DNA of 64,000 nucleotides from Asanoa sp. WMMD1127 (GTDB lineage Bacteria; Actinomycetota; Actinomycetes; Mycobacteriales; Micromonosporaceae), in NCBI RefSeq assembly GCF_029626225.1, contig NZ_JARUBP010000001.1:6014001-6078000 (forward strand), in the 5' to 3' direction. A program made the position numbers and the translations under genes. The notes under the pieces are model-generated. The model had not been told where the DNA came from. It did not search any database and worked only from the letters and a program-made list of their open reading frames with translations. Position 1 is the first letter of the stretch, and each line of letters opens with the position of its first letter. Below are positions 41,980 to 51,124 of this stretch, one piece after another.

Positions 41980-43317
41980 TCAGGGGTTGTCGCGGTTGCC
42001 GAAGGGCAGTGCCGTGCGGATCAGGGCGACCCAGTCGAGCGCGGCGCGGGCGGCGGGGGCGCCCGGGCGGTGGCGGGGGACCCGGACCCGCAGGGCGGCC
42101 GGGCGGATGCGGCACCGCAGCGGTGCCGGCAGGAGCAGGGCTTCGCCGTCGACGCCGACCGGGACCTCGGCCGCGTCGGCCGAGACGACGGCCTCGCGGG
42201 CGGTCAGCAGGGTCACCGACGCCGAGTCGCGGCCCCGCAGCAGGCGCACCGCGTCGAGGGTCGAGTCGACCGTCAGCGCGAGGACGCCGAGCTTCCCCCG
42301 GTCCAGCCGCGGGCGGTGGCCGAGGCCCGCCACATCGTCCACCGTGTACGGGTTGTTGCTCACCAGGATCGCCTGCGGCGCCGGGCAGACCGTGTCGCCG
42401 ACGCGGAGGCACAACCGCGGACCCGAGTGCGCGGCCAGCAGGTCGGGCAGGAGGGCGAGGGCGGTGCCGGCCTTGTCGGCCCGGTACGCGTCGCTCTGCA
42501 CGATGGCCGCGTACACGCCGAACGAGGCGTTGTTGACGAAGGTTCGGCCGCCGATCGCGCCCAGGTCGACGCGGACCTCGACGCCGTCGGTCAGCGCGTC
42601 GAGGCACGTGGCCGGGTCGTCGCGGTCGAGGCCGAGGTCGAGCGCGAAGTGGTTGCGGGTGCCGGCCGAAATGACCAGGAACGGCAGGTCGTACGCGGCC
42701 GCGACGCCGGCCACGATCGCCTGCGTGCCGTCGCCCCCCGCCACGCCGAGCAGGTCCGCACCGCGTCGGACGGCATCGCGGGCCAGCGCCTCGACGTCGA
42801 CCGCGCTGCCGTCGAGCACCGCCACCTCGGCGCCCAGGGCCTCGGCCCGTCGCACGAGGTCGAAGCGGCCGACCTTGCCGCCGCCCGAGCGTGGATTCAT
42901 GATCAGGAACGGTCGTCTTGGCGGTGGCACGAGGAACTCGCGGGGGGCCCGCGTCGCTCGGGTCAGTGCGCGCCGGCCCAAGCCGCCGGCCAGCATCAGT
43001 AGCCCCGCCGACACGGCGGCGACCCAGACGAGCCGATGCGACGCGAAGACCACCAGCACCGCGGCCGGCGCGCCGAGCAGCAGGACCGCGGCGAGCCAGC
43101 GCAGCACGCCGGCGTTGGTGAGGAACCACCAGATCGCCGCGACGGTGGCGACCAGGCAGCCCACCGTGATCAGCAGCATCGCGACGCTGCCACGCAGCCC
43201 CGCGACGAGCACGGGCACCGCGAACGCGGCGGCGACCGCCACGAACGCGGCGCGGGCGAGCCACCGATACGACAGCGACGACCCGGAGCGCCCTGGGCCT
43301 GTCGACTCCATGCGCAT
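41980..43317 (-). CDS. Membrane-anchored diacylglycerol/lipid kinase family protein
   Basis: A 445-residue protein. The N-terminal 115 residues hold three or four hydrophobic segments (about 20-40, 44-66, 72-92, 96-112). Residues about 135-425 form a DAGK catalytic domain with FLIMNPRSGGGK (137-148) and the nucleotide motif GVAGGDGTQ (191-199), then the conserved VDLGAIGGRTFVNNASFGVYA. It probably phosphorylates diacylglycerol, a sphingoid or a polyprenol-like lipid at the membrane, using ATP. ATG 43317 or the nearby ATG 43311 is the start. Confidence 0.88.
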   Translation of the reverse strand: MRMESTGPGRSGSSLSYRWLARAAFVAVAAAFAVPVLVAGLRGSVAMLLITVGCLVATVAAIWWFLTNAGVLRWLAAVLLLGAPAAVLVVFASHRLVWVAAVSAGLLMLAGGLGRRALTRATRAPREFLVPPPRRPFLIMNPRSGGGKVGRFDLVRRAEALGAEVAVLDGSAVDVEALARDAVRRGADLLGVAGGDGTQAIVAGVAAAYDLPFLVISAGTRNHFALDLGLDRDDPATCLDALTDGVEVRVDLGAIGGRTFVNNASFGVYAAIVQSDAYRADKAGTALALLPDLLAAHSGPRLCLRVGDTVCPAPQAILVSNNPYTVDDVAGLGHRPRLDRGKLGVLALTVDSTLDAVRLLRGRDSASVTLLTAREAVVSADAAEVPVGVDGEALLLPAPLRCRIRPAALRVRVPRHRPGAPAARAALDWVALIRTALPFGNRDNP

Positions 43318-43425
43318 ATCTACCGATTTTACCGCTGACGAAGTCCAGCAGTACGGGTGTGGCCGGCCGACCACTGCGCGCCGGCGGACCGTTCCTTCGG
43401 CGGTACGGGCCGGGATACTGACGGG

Positions 43426-46311
43426 ATGCGACAGGTGCTCTGCCCGGTGCTGGTGGGGCGGGACGCGGAGGTCGACGTCCTGCATGCCGGTCTTCGCGCC
43501 GCGGCCGACGGCCACGGCGGCGCCTTCTTCGTGATGGGCGAGCCCGGCGTCGGCAAGTCGCGGCTGGCACGCGAGGCTGCCCGGCTCGCCCGGTCGAGCG
43601 GCCTGACCGTCCTGTCCGGACGGTCCGTGGCGGGTGGAGTCCCGCCGGCCTTGCGGCCACTGGCCGAGGCGGTGCTGGGCGCGCTGCGCGGGCGTGGCGA
43701 GATCGACGCCGGCGACCTGCACGGGTTCCGCCCGGTGCTGGGCCGGTTGGTGCCGCAGTGGCTCCCCGCCGATCCCGCACCGGAAACCGCCTCGCCGGTG
43801 CTGCTCGGCGAAGGGCTGCTGCGCCTGATCCGCGCGCTCGGCGGCGGCGGGCGGGGTTGCCTGCTCGTCCTCGAGGACCTGCACTGGGCGGACGCGGAGT
43901 CGCTGGCGGTGCTGGAGTACCTGGCCGACAACGTCGCCGACGAGCGGACCGTCTGTCTGGGCACCCTGCGTCCGGAGAGCGCCGGCGCCGGTCGCGAGCT
44001 GGTGGACAGGCTGGTCGACCGGCGGGCGGCGACGGTGATCGAGCTCGGCGGGTTGCCCGCGGCGGCGGTCGCCGAGCTGGCCCGGACAGCTCTCGCCGCC
44101 GCGGCGCTGCCCGCCGAGGTGACCGAGTTCCTGGTCGAGCGGGCCGACGGCCTGCCCTTCCTGGTCGAGGAGCTGCTGGCCGGCCTGGTCGGGGCCGGCG
44201 TCCTGGTCGAGCGGGACGGGTGCTGGGTGATGACCGGCCGGCCGGGCGGCGGCCCGCCCCGGAGCTTCGCCGACGGCGTGCGGCGCCGGGTCGCCGGTCT
44301 GGCGACCCCGGCCGGCGAGGTGCTGCGTGCCGCCGCCGTGCTCGGACGCGAGGTCGACTGGTCACTGCTGCCCGCCCTCACCGGCCGGCCCGCCGCCGAG
44401 GTCGCGGCCCTCCTGCGCCCGGCCGTCGCCGCGCAGTTGGTGACGGCGGACGGTGGCGCTTTCCGGTTTCGGCACGCGTTGACCCGCGACGCGGTGCTCG
44501 CCGACCTGTTGCCACCCGAGCGCGCGACCCTGGCCGCACAGGCGCTGGCCACCCTCCTGCGGATCGATCCCGAGCTGACCGGCTTCCGGTGCGAGCTGGC
44601 CGCCGAGCTGGCCGAGGCCGCCGGCGACCGACCGAGGGCGGCGGAGCTGCTGGTCGAGGTCGGCCGCCGGGCGGTCGCCGCGGGGGCGTTGGCCTCGGCC
44701 GAGGCGACGCTGCGCCGGGCCGGTGAGCTGGTCGACGACCCGACGACGCGGATACCGGTCGACGACGCCCTGACCGAGGTGTTCGCCCTGACCGGCCAGG
44801 TCGACCTGGCCCTCGACCTCGGCCAGCGCCTGCTGGCCCGCCTGGACGTGCGGTCCGGCCCGCGCGTCGCCGCGCTGCATCTGCGGCTGGCGCGTGCGGG
44901 CGTGGCCGCGGGTCGTTGGCCGCTGGCGGTCGAGCACCTCGCCGCGGCGCGCGGCCTCGCGGGCGTGGAGCCCCACCTGGCGGCCCGCGTCGATGCCCTC
45001 GAGGCGCAGGTCGCCCTGGGCCAGGGCCGCCTCGACGACGCCGGCCGGCTGGCCGCGACCGCCCTGGCGGTGGCCGAAAGAGCTGGGCTGGCCGAGCTCG
45101 CCTGCGAGGCGCTGGAGGTCGTCGGGCGGGTCGCCCGCCAGCGTGACCTGCGCGGGGCCGAGGCGGCGTTCGCCCGCGAGCTCGCCGTGGCCACGGCACA
45201 CGGCCTGCGGCTGTGGCGGTTGCGCGCCCTGCACGAGCTCGGCACCGTGGCGCAGCTGCGCACCGAGAGCGTCGACGAGCTCCTGGCGGCTCGCGGCCTG
45301 GCAGTCGAGGTCGGCGCCCTGGCCTTGGTCGCGACCCTGGACCTGCAGATCGCGGCGGGCCTGGTCAAACAGTTCCGCGCCGACGAAGGGCTGGCCGCCG
45401 CCAGCCGCAGCGTCGACGCGTCCCGGTCGTTGCGCCTGGCGACCCTGCCGATGGCGCTGGTGCAGGCGGCCGCCGCCCACGCGCAGCGCGGCCGCGCCGA
45501 CGAGATGGCGGCGTGCCTGGCTGAGGCGTCGGCCCTGGCGCCAGACGATCTCGACGTGCGGGGGAGCGCCTGGGGCCATTGCCGGGCGACCGCCTCGTTG
45601 CTGGCGGAGGACCGCGGGCGGGCGCTGGCCGAGATGACCACCGGCGCCCGGCTCCTGCGCAGCTCTCCGGCGACGGTGGCGCCGCCGTTCCTGGGGCTGC
45701 GGATCCTGCTGCTGGCGGTGGATGGCGACGCGGCGACCGCCCGGATGGAGGCGGACACCGCCCGCGCGTCGGCGGCCATCCGCCACCAGCTCGTCGCCAG
45801 CCTCCTCGGTTACGCCGAGGCGGTGCTCCTGGGCCGGTCGGGTCACGCCGCGCGGGCCGAGACCGCGTTCCACGCCGCCGACGCGGAGATGGGACCACTG
45901 GTGGAGTGGCACAGGCAGTACGCGCGCCGGTTGGCGGCCGAGGCGGCGCTGGCCGACGGTTGGGGGGCGCCGGTGCGCTGGCTGCGCGAGGCGGCGGCGT
46001 TCTTCGCGGCCGCCGGACACGGGAACGTCGCGGCCGGCTGCCGGGCCCTGCTGCGCGGCGCCGGCGCGCCGGTACCGCGTACCGCCCGCACCGCTGGCGC
46101 CGTGCCCGCCGACCTGCGCGCGTTAGGGGTGACGGCCCGGGAGGCCGACGTACTGGCGCTGGTCGTCGAGGGCCTCACCAACCGCGAGCTGGCGGCGCGA
46201 CTGCACCTGTCACCGCGCACGGTCGAGAAACACGTGGCCAGCCTGCTCGCCAAGACCGGCAGCCGGCGGCGGGCCCAACTGGCTGGGTATTCGGCGAGGT
46301 TGAGCGGGTAG
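43426..46311 (+). CDS. Large ATP-binding LuxR-family regulator (LAL/MalT-like)
   Basis: A 961-residue STAND-type regulator. The N-terminal AAA-like ATPase has Walker A GEPGVGKSRLA with Lys44 and Walker B LLVLEDLHWAD (146-156). A long helical region follows (about 380-890) of TPR-like repeats rich in Ala, Leu and Arg. The C-terminal LuxR helix-turn-helix is LGVTAREADVLALVVEGLTNRE, then LSPRTVEKHVASLLAKTG. Such proteins usually activate catabolic or antibiotic genes on binding a ligand and ATP. ATG at 43426 is used. The following VOC, serine-hydrolase and methyltransferase genes are possible targets; this is inference. Confidence 0.9.
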   Translation: MRQVLCPVLVGRDAEVDVLHAGLRAAADGHGGAFFVMGEPGVGKSRLAREAARLARSSGLTVLSGRSVAGGVPPALRPLAEAVLGALRGRGEIDAGDLHGFRPVLGRLVPQWLPADPAPETASPVLLGEGLLRLIRALGGGGRGCLLVLEDLHWADAESLAVLEYLADNVADERTVCLGTLRPESAGAGRELVDRLVDRRAATVIELGGLPAAAVAELARTALAAAALPAEVTEFLVERADGLPFLVEELLAGLVGAGVLVERDGCWVMTGRPGGGPPRSFADGVRRRVAGLATPAGEVLRAAAVLGREVDWSLLPALTGRPAAEVAALLRPAVAAQLVTADGGAFRFRHALTRDAVLADLLPPERATLAAQALATLLRIDPELTGFRCELAAELAEAAGDRPRAAELLVEVGRRAVAAGALASAEATLRRAGELVDDPTTRIPVDDALTEVFALTGQVDLALDLGQRLLARLDVRSGPRVAALHLRLARAGVAAGRWPLAVEHLAAARGLAGVEPHLAARVDALEAQVALGQGRLDDAGRLAATALAVAERAGLAELACEALEVVGRVARQRDLRGAEAAFARELAVATAHGLRLWRLRALHELGTVAQLRTESVDELLAARGLAVEVGALALVATLDLQIAAGLVKQFRADEGLAAASRSVDASRSLRLATLPMALVQAAAAHAQRGRADEMAACLAEASALAPDDLDVRGSAWGHCRATASLLAEDRGRALAEMTTGARLLRSSPATVAPPFLGLRILLLAVDGDAATARMEADTARASAAIRHQLVASLLGYAEAVLLGRSGHAARAETAFHAADAEMGPLVEWHRQYARRLAAEAALADGWGAPVRWLREAAAFFAAAGHGNVAAGCRALLRGAGAPVPRTARTAGAVPADLRALGVTAREADVLALVVEGLTNRELAARLHLSPRTVEKHVASLLAKTGSRRRAQLAGYSARLSG

Positions 46312-46412
46312 GTCCGCGTCCGCGGGGCGGGTGTTCCTACCGAAGCGGACGGGGCGCGACCGCGGTGACGATCGACGGCGAACCATTCGCCTCGACACAC
46401 GGGAGCCACCCG

Positions 46413-46832
46413 ATGACCTCGTTTCCCGCCGCGTTCCACCACGTCGCGCTCACTGTCACGGACCTCGACGCCAGCCGGGACTGGTACCGCCTGTTGCTGG
46501 GCGCCGACCCGGTGCTGGACGAGGACGTGCCGGCGCTGCCCGGCCACCACCAGGGCTTCCACCACACAGTCTTCGCGTTGCCGAGCGGCGCCGTCCTGGC
46601 GTTGCACGCGCATCGGGGCACCGACTCCGGCGCGCGCTTCGACGAGCTGCGTCCCGGTCTCGACCACATCGGGTTCGCCTGCGCCGACCGCGCCGAGCTG
46701 AGCGGGCTCCGGACGCGGCTGGACGAGCTGGGCATACCGCACGGCGGCATCGCGGACGACGCTCTGGGCCACGGCCTGTCCTTCCGCGATCCGGACAACG
46801 TCGCACTCGAGTTCTGGGCACGCCGGTCATGA
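46413..46832 (+). CDS. VOC-family (glyoxalase/bleomycin-resistance-like) protein
   Basis: A 139-residue protein with paired beta-alpha-beta-beta-beta units. Potential metal ligands are His in FHHVALTVTD, His in LDHIGFACADR and Glu in PDNVALEFW. It may be a dioxygenase-, isomerase- or resistance-type VOC protein; the substrate is unknown. ATG at 46413 starts directly at the first strand. The stop overlaps the ATG of the serine-hydrolase gene (ATGA). Confidence 0.87.
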   Translation: MTSFPAAFHHVALTVTDLDASRDWYRLLLGADPVLDEDVPALPGHHQGFHHTVFALPSGAVLALHAHRGTDSGARFDELRPGLDHIGFACADRAELSGLRTRLDELGIPHGGIADDALGHGLSFRDPDNVALEFWARRS

Positions 46833-47947
46833 GCCGGCGCGTCGATGCGGCGTTGCGCGCGGCCGTCGACGGCGGCGCGGCGCCCATGGTCGTCGGGATC
46901 GCGGCCGATTACGACGGCGTCGTCTACGAAGGGGCGGCCGGACCGCGCACGGTGGGGTCGGACGAGCCGGTCAGCGTCGACAGCGTCTTCCGGATCGCGT
47001 CCATGACCAAGATCGTCTGTACCGTCGCGGCCCTCGCGTTGCGAGACAGCGGCGGTCTCGATTTCGCCGCGCCGGTCGACACCTACTGCCCCGACTTCGC
47101 CGACCTCCTCGTGCTCGACGGCTTCGCCGACGACCGGCCGATCCTGCGTCCGCCGGCGACCCGGGCGACCGTACGCCAGCTGGTCACCCACACGGCCGGG
47201 TTGGCCTACGGGTTCTGGAACGCCGATCTGCGGCGCTGGGCGGGGGCCGGGCACGGTGGCCTCTTCACCACGCCGTTGGTCGCGGATCCCGGCCGTAGGT
47301 TCGAGTACGGCATCGCGACCGACTGGTTGGGCCGGGTCGTGCAGGCGGCCAGCGGTCAGTCGCTGGACGACCACCTGGCCGCGCGCGTCTTCGCCCCGCT
47401 CGGCATGACGGCGACGGCGTTCCGGCTGAATGGTGAGCAGCGGGCCCGTTGCGTGCCCGTGCACGTCCGGGACGGCGGCGGCGGATGGACGGCCACGGAC
47501 TTCGACTGGGATCCGCGCCCGGACCACTGGCCGGCGGGACACGGCCTGTACTCCACGCCGCGGGACTTCCTGCGGTTCCAGCGCATGCTGCTGGACGGCG
47601 GCGCGCCGATCCTGCGCGTGTCCACGGTGCGGGAGGCGTTCACCAACCAGATCGGCCCGATGTCGTTCCCGGCCCGGATCCACACCGCCGACCCGGCCTG
47701 GAGCAGCGACTTCCTGGCCGGCCCGGGCCACACCTGGGGTTGGGGCCTGTTCCTGCGCGCCCACGGCCGGCCCGCGATGCGCCGGGCCGGCAGCGGCGGG
47801 TGGGCCGGGGCGTTCAACACCTACTTCTGGGTGGACCCCGCCGCCCGCCTCACCGCCGCGTTCTACACCCAGTGCCTGCCGTTCGTGGACCCACCCGTGG
47901 TGCGGGCCTGCGACGAGTTCGAGCGGGCGCTCTACGCCGACCGATGA
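46829..47947 (+). CDS. Beta-lactamase-fold serine hydrolase (family VIII esterase-like)
   Basis: A 372-residue cytoplasmic protein of the class C beta-lactamase/EstB fold. Catalytic Ser58-x-x-Lys61 is in SMTK, Tyr160 in EYGIATDWLG (the second motif of family VIII esterases), and the third motif is HTWGWG near 305. There is no signal peptide, which favours an esterase or transacylase over beta-lactam resistance. It is coupled to the upstream VOC gene by a 4-bp overlap and is followed by the methyltransferase gene after 19 bp. Confidence 0.88.
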   Translation: MSRRVDAALRAAVDGGAAPMVVGIAADYDGVVYEGAAGPRTVGSDEPVSVDSVFRIASMTKIVCTVAALALRDSGGLDFAAPVDTYCPDFADLLVLDGFADDRPILRPPATRATVRQLVTHTAGLAYGFWNADLRRWAGAGHGGLFTTPLVADPGRRFEYGIATDWLGRVVQAASGQSLDDHLAARVFAPLGMTATAFRLNGEQRARCVPVHVRDGGGGWTATDFDWDPRPDHWPAGHGLYSTPRDFLRFQRMLLDGGAPILRVSTVREAFTNQIGPMSFPARIHTADPAWSSDFLAGPGHTWGWGLFLRAHGRPAMRRAGSGGWAGAFNTYFWVDPAARLTAAFYTQCLPFVDPPVVRACDEFERALYADR

Positions 47948-47966
47948 CCGGGAAGGAGACCAGCCG

Positions 47967-48767
47967 ATGGGATCAGCGAAGGAGCAGGGACGGTTGTGGG
48001 GCGCGGCGGTCGACGACTGGGCCGCGGTCTGCGAACCGTGGTCGAGGCCGTTGTACGCGGCGACGCTCGCGGCGGTGTCGTCGCTGGCCGGCATGGACCT
48101 GCTCGACGCCGGCTGCGGCAGCGGCCTGGCGCTGAAGCTGGCCGCCGACCGCGGCGCGCGGGTGGCCGGCCTGGACGCGGCCGCGGCCATGGTCGAGCGG
48201 GCCGCGGATCGGGTTCCCGGCGCCGACCTTCGGGTCGGCGACATCGCCGACCTGCCGTTCGAGGACGGCGTGTTCGACGTGGTCACCGCGTTCAACTCGG
48301 TGCAGTACGCCGCCGACCCGGCCGCCGCGGTGGCCGACCTGGTCCGGGTGACACGTCCGGGCGGCCGGGTCGCGCTCGGCGTCTGGGGCGACCCGGAGCG
48401 GTGCGAGACGGAGATCCTCTTCCGGCGCATCCGCGACCTCGCCCCGTCGTCCGCGGCCCCGCTGGCGATCTCGGCGCCGGGCGTGGTGGAGGGACTGCTG
48501 GCCGGGGCCGGTCTGGCCGTGGCCACGGTCGGTGAGGTCGAGTGCCCGTTCACCTTCCCGGACCGGGAAACCGGATGGCGTGGACAGTCAGCCATCGGGC
48601 CGCTGCGGGCCGCGATCGACGCCGCGGGGGAGTCCGCGGTCAGGGCGGCGTACGCCGACGCGGTGGACCGCTTCCGGCAGCCCGACGGCAGCTACCGCCA
48701 GCGCAACGTCTTCCGGTACGTCGTCGGCCGCAAGCCCGCCCAGGTCGAGTCGTCAGCCGCGACGTGA
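47967..48767 (+). CDS. Class I SAM-dependent methyltransferase
   Basis: A 266-residue methyltransferase. The S-adenosylmethionine site is LLDAGCGSGLAL (45-56), followed by acidic motif II GLDAAAAM, FDVVTAFNSVQYA (motif IV region) and VTRPGGRVALGVWG (post motif). The substrate is unknown; the fold is that of the UbiE/Methyltransf_11 group. AAGGAG precedes ATG 47967. It probably belongs to one operon with the VOC and hydrolase genes. Its last 15 bp overlap the convergent serine hydrolase gene. Confidence 0.87.
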   Translation: MGSAKEQGRLWGAAVDDWAAVCEPWSRPLYAATLAAVSSLAGMDLLDAGCGSGLALKLAADRGARVAGLDAAAAMVERAADRVPGADLRVGDIADLPFEDGVFDVVTAFNSVQYAADPAAAVADLVRVTRPGGRVALGVWGDPERCETEILFRRIRDLAPSSAAPLAISAPGVVEGLLAGAGLAVATVGEVECPFTFPDRETGWRGQSAIGPLRAAIDAAGESAVRAAYADAVDRFRQPDGSYRQRNVFRYVVGRKPAQVESSAAT

Positions 48768-49727
48768 GTCAGCCGGCCGGCGCCCGTGCAGAGCGGGCAG
48801 TAGGTCCTCGGTCGGCGGTAGGCCGCCGGCGCTCGCGGTGGTGGTGGTCGCCGACAGCGTGAGCTGCCGTTCGCCGTCCGCGCTGTGCCAACTGCGCGCC
48901 TGGAAGCCGAAGAAGCCGCCGTTGTAGCCGTACACCGGCCCGTCCGGAGTCTCGAGCCGGCCGAGCCCGAGCCCGCCGGCCCGCATCGCGTCGAGAGCGG
49001 CCGGCGGCAACAGGTCCTCGGCCAGCAGCGCACGGAAGAACCGGTTGACGTCGGCCAGCGTGGAGACGACGACGCCGGCCGCGCCGGCCTGGCTCGGGTC
49101 GAAGTCGGTCACGTCGACGGGCCGGCCGTCGACGGTGAGGTAGCCGTGCGCGTGCGGCGCCGGCAGCCGGACCGCCCCGGTGTGGGTGCCGGTCAGGCCG
49201 AGCGGCTCGACGAGCGACGCGGTGACCTCCTCGGCCCACGAACGGCCTGAAACCCTTTCGATCACCAGGCCGAGCAGCAGGTAGCCGGTGTTGCAGTAGG
49301 AACGGCCGGCGCCCGGCGCGAAGTGCCGGGGCCGGTCCAGCGCGGGCCGCACCAGATCCCACGCGTTCCAGGCGGTGTGCCGGCCGGCGACCACCGCGGC
49401 CAGGTCACCGAAGTCGTCGGTGTAGTTGTGCAGTCCACTGCGGTGGGTGAGCAGGTGGCGCAGCGTGATCCGGTCGTCGCCGATGGGCAGCCAGCGGGTC
49501 ACCGGCCGGTCGATCTCGCGGTGGAGCCGCTGCAGGACAAGGGCGGCGGTGTACGGCTTGGTCACGCTGCCAAGACGGAAATATCCGTTTACGTCCGGCG
49601 AAGCCGCACCCTCGGACAGCACCACCCGCCCCGCGGCGGCAGTCTCCACCGTGGCACCATGACGCCGCGCGGCGATGACTCCGACGGCGCCGGCCGCCAC
49701 GAACCGGTGGGCGAGGGCATCGAGCAC
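48753..49727 (-). CDS. Beta-lactamase-fold serine hydrolase
   Basis: A 324-residue class C/D-alanyl-D-alanine-carboxypeptidase-like protein: Ser54-x-x-Lys57 in SVTK, YCN in GRSYCNTGYLLLG (second motif) and a C-terminal YNGGFFGFQ segment near the third motif. No signal peptide is evident. Its GTG start (49727) lies 36 bp from the GTTAGCGCTCAC site of the arabinose intergenic region, so it could share that control. The function is otherwise unknown. Confidence 0.85.
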   Translation of the reverse strand: MLDALAHRFVAAGAVGVIAARRHGATVETAAAGRVVLSEGAASPDVNGYFRLGSVTKPYTAALVLQRLHREIDRPVTRWLPIGDDRITLRHLLTHRSGLHNYTDDFGDLAAVVAGRHTAWNAWDLVRPALDRPRHFAPGAGRSYCNTGYLLLGLVIERVSGRSWAEEVTASLVEPLGLTGTHTGAVRLPAPHAHGYLTVDGRPVDVTDFDPSQAGAAGVVVSTLADVNRFFRALLAEDLLPPAALDAMRAGGLGLGRLETPDGPVYGYNGGFFGFQARSWHSADGERQLTLSATTTTASAGGLPPTEDLLPALHGRRPADSRRG

Positions 49728-49762
49728 GGTGTCACTCTAGGTGCCCGCCGGGCCCGTTGCCT

Positions 49763-49774
49763 GTTAGCGCTCAC
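49763..49774. promoter_or_regulatory. Second LacI-type operator GTTAGCGCTCAC
   Basis: A near-palindrome of the same type as the perfect operator 88 bp downstream, with one mismatch (CAC instead of AAC). It could serve as an auxiliary site for DNA looping, or control the divergent serine hydrolase gene. Confidence 0.6.
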
Positions 49775-49836
49775 AGCTCCCACCAGCGCCGCTGCCTTGT
49801 TACGAGACCGTGACCACCAGATTACGACGTGAAGGC

Positions 49837-49865
49837 TTGACGCGTTTGTTGTTAGCGCTAACACT
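49837..49865 (+). promoter_or_regulatory. Arabinose operon promoter with palindromic operator
   Basis: TTGACG (49837-49842) and TAACAC (49859-49864), 16 bp apart, form a plausible promoter. The 14-bp perfect palindrome TGTTAGCGCTAACA (49850-49863) covers the -10 box. The central GCGC with flanking TTA/TAA is the standard form of LacI-family operators. Repression by the LacI protein encoded in the same operon, with release by arabinose, is the natural reading. Confidence 0.75.
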
Positions 49866-49922
49866 GTGGCATCTGCAACCCCGGAACGTTGATGGCACCA
49901 CACCCCGGAGGGGGGACAGCTA

Positions 49923-51053
49923 GTGAACAAGCGACTTCTGGCCGCTCTGGGCGCCGCGGCGGTGGCGCTGAGCATGGCGGCATGCAGCGGTGAGGGCGCC
50001 GGCAGCGGCACCGACACCGCCAACCAGGCCCCGACCGAGCTGACGATCGGCGTCTCGATGCCGACCCAGACCTCGGAGCGCTGGATCGCCGACGGCAACT
50101 CCGTCAAGGAGAAGCTGGAGGCCAAGGGCTACAAGGTGGACCTGCAGTACGCGAACGACGACATCCCCACGCAGTCGCAGCAGGTCGACCAGATGATCAC
50201 CCAGGGCGCGAACGTGCTGGTCATCGCGGCCATCGACGGCACCGCGCTCAGCGGTCAGCTCCAGGCCGCCGCCGACAAGAAGATCCCGGTCATCTCCTAC
50301 GACCGGCTGATCCGCGACAGCAAGAACGTCGACTTCTACGTCAGCTTCGACAACTACAAGGTCGGCGTCGCGCAGGCGACGGCGCTCCTCGTGGGTCTCG
50401 GCGTGCTCAACAAGGACGGTTCGCCGGGCAGCGCCAAGGGGCCGTTCAACATCGAGCTGTTCGCCGGCTCGCTGGACGACAACAACGCGCACTTCTTCTT
50501 CGACGGCGCGATGGACACGCTCAAGTCGCACATCGACAAGGGCACGCTCGTCGTGAAGTCGAAGCAGACCTCCATCGAGCAGGCGGCGATCCTGCGGTGG
50601 CAGCAGGAGACTGCGCAGAAGCGGATGGAGGACCTGCTGACCTCGAGCTACAACGACGGCGCCAAGGTGGCCGGCGTGCTCTCCCCGTACGACGGGCTGT
50701 CCCGCGGCATCATCACCGCGCTGCAGAACGCCGGATACAGCGGCAAGATGCCGGTCGTGACGGGTCAGGACGCGGAGATCGCGTCGGTCAAGCTGATCAA
50801 CGACGGCGTGCAGAGCTCGACCATCTTCAAGGACACCCGACTGCTGGCCGAGCAGGCCGTCATCGCGGCCGAGGCGTTCCTGAAGAAGCAGACGCCGGAG
50901 GCCAACGACACCAAGACGTACGACAACGGCGTCAAGGTCGTGCCGTCGTACCTGCTGCCCGTCGAGACGGTCTACAAGGACGACATCCAGAAGTCCCTGA
51001 TCGACTCGGGCTACTGGACGGCCGACGAGGTCAAGGCCGGCCAGGCCAAGTGA
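49923..51053 (+). CDS. chvE: Multiple-monosaccharide ABC transporter substrate-binding lipoprotein
   Basis: A 376-residue sugar-binding lipoprotein. Signal peptide with lipobox LSMAAC and acylated Cys21. A type 1 periplasmic-binding fold (about 38-370) follows, starting LTIGVSMPTQTSERW, with the ChvE-family VISYDRLIRDSKNVDFYVSFDNYKVG and VVTGQDAEIASVKLI motifs. ChvE-type proteins bind L-arabinose, galactose, xylose and glucose. GTG at 49923 follows GGAGGGGGGACA. It is the first gene of the arabinose locus and is followed by a strong hairpin, which probably raises its relative expression. Confidence 0.92.
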   Translation: MNKRLLAALGAAAVALSMAACSGEGAGSGTDTANQAPTELTIGVSMPTQTSERWIADGNSVKEKLEAKGYKVDLQYANDDIPTQSQQVDQMITQGANVLVIAAIDGTALSGQLQAAADKKIPVISYDRLIRDSKNVDFYVSFDNYKVGVAQATALLVGLGVLNKDGSPGSAKGPFNIELFAGSLDDNNAHFFFDGAMDTLKSHIDKGTLVVKSKQTSIEQAAILRWQQETAQKRMEDLLTSSYNDGAKVAGVLSPYDGLSRGIITALQNAGYSGKMPVVTGQDAEIASVKLINDGVQSSTIFKDTRLLAEQAVIAAEAFLKKQTPEANDTKTYDNGVKVVPSYLLPVETVYKDDIQKSLIDSGYWTADEVKAGQAK

Positions 51054-51059
51054 CCGACC

Positions 51060-51097
51060 GGCAGGCCCGGTGACCGAGCGAGGTCGCCGGGCCTGCC
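51060..51097 (+). promoter_or_regulatory. Long hairpin after the binding-protein gene
   Basis: GGCAGGCCCGGTGACC pairs with GGTCGCCGGGCCTGCC (16 bp, one mismatch) around a 6-nt loop. It lies between the binding-protein and ATPase genes, where such structures stabilise the upstream mRNA or partly terminate transcription, giving more binding protein than membrane components. Confidence 0.75.
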
Positions 51098-51124
51098 GCC
51101 CGCACGCACGCAGAAGGAGGACGG

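Noticed and set aside
46829-49727. Beta-lactam resistance genes
   Set aside because: Both serine hydrolases have SxxK motifs but lack signal peptides, and the first has the family VIII esterase second motif; resistance cannot be claimed from sequence.
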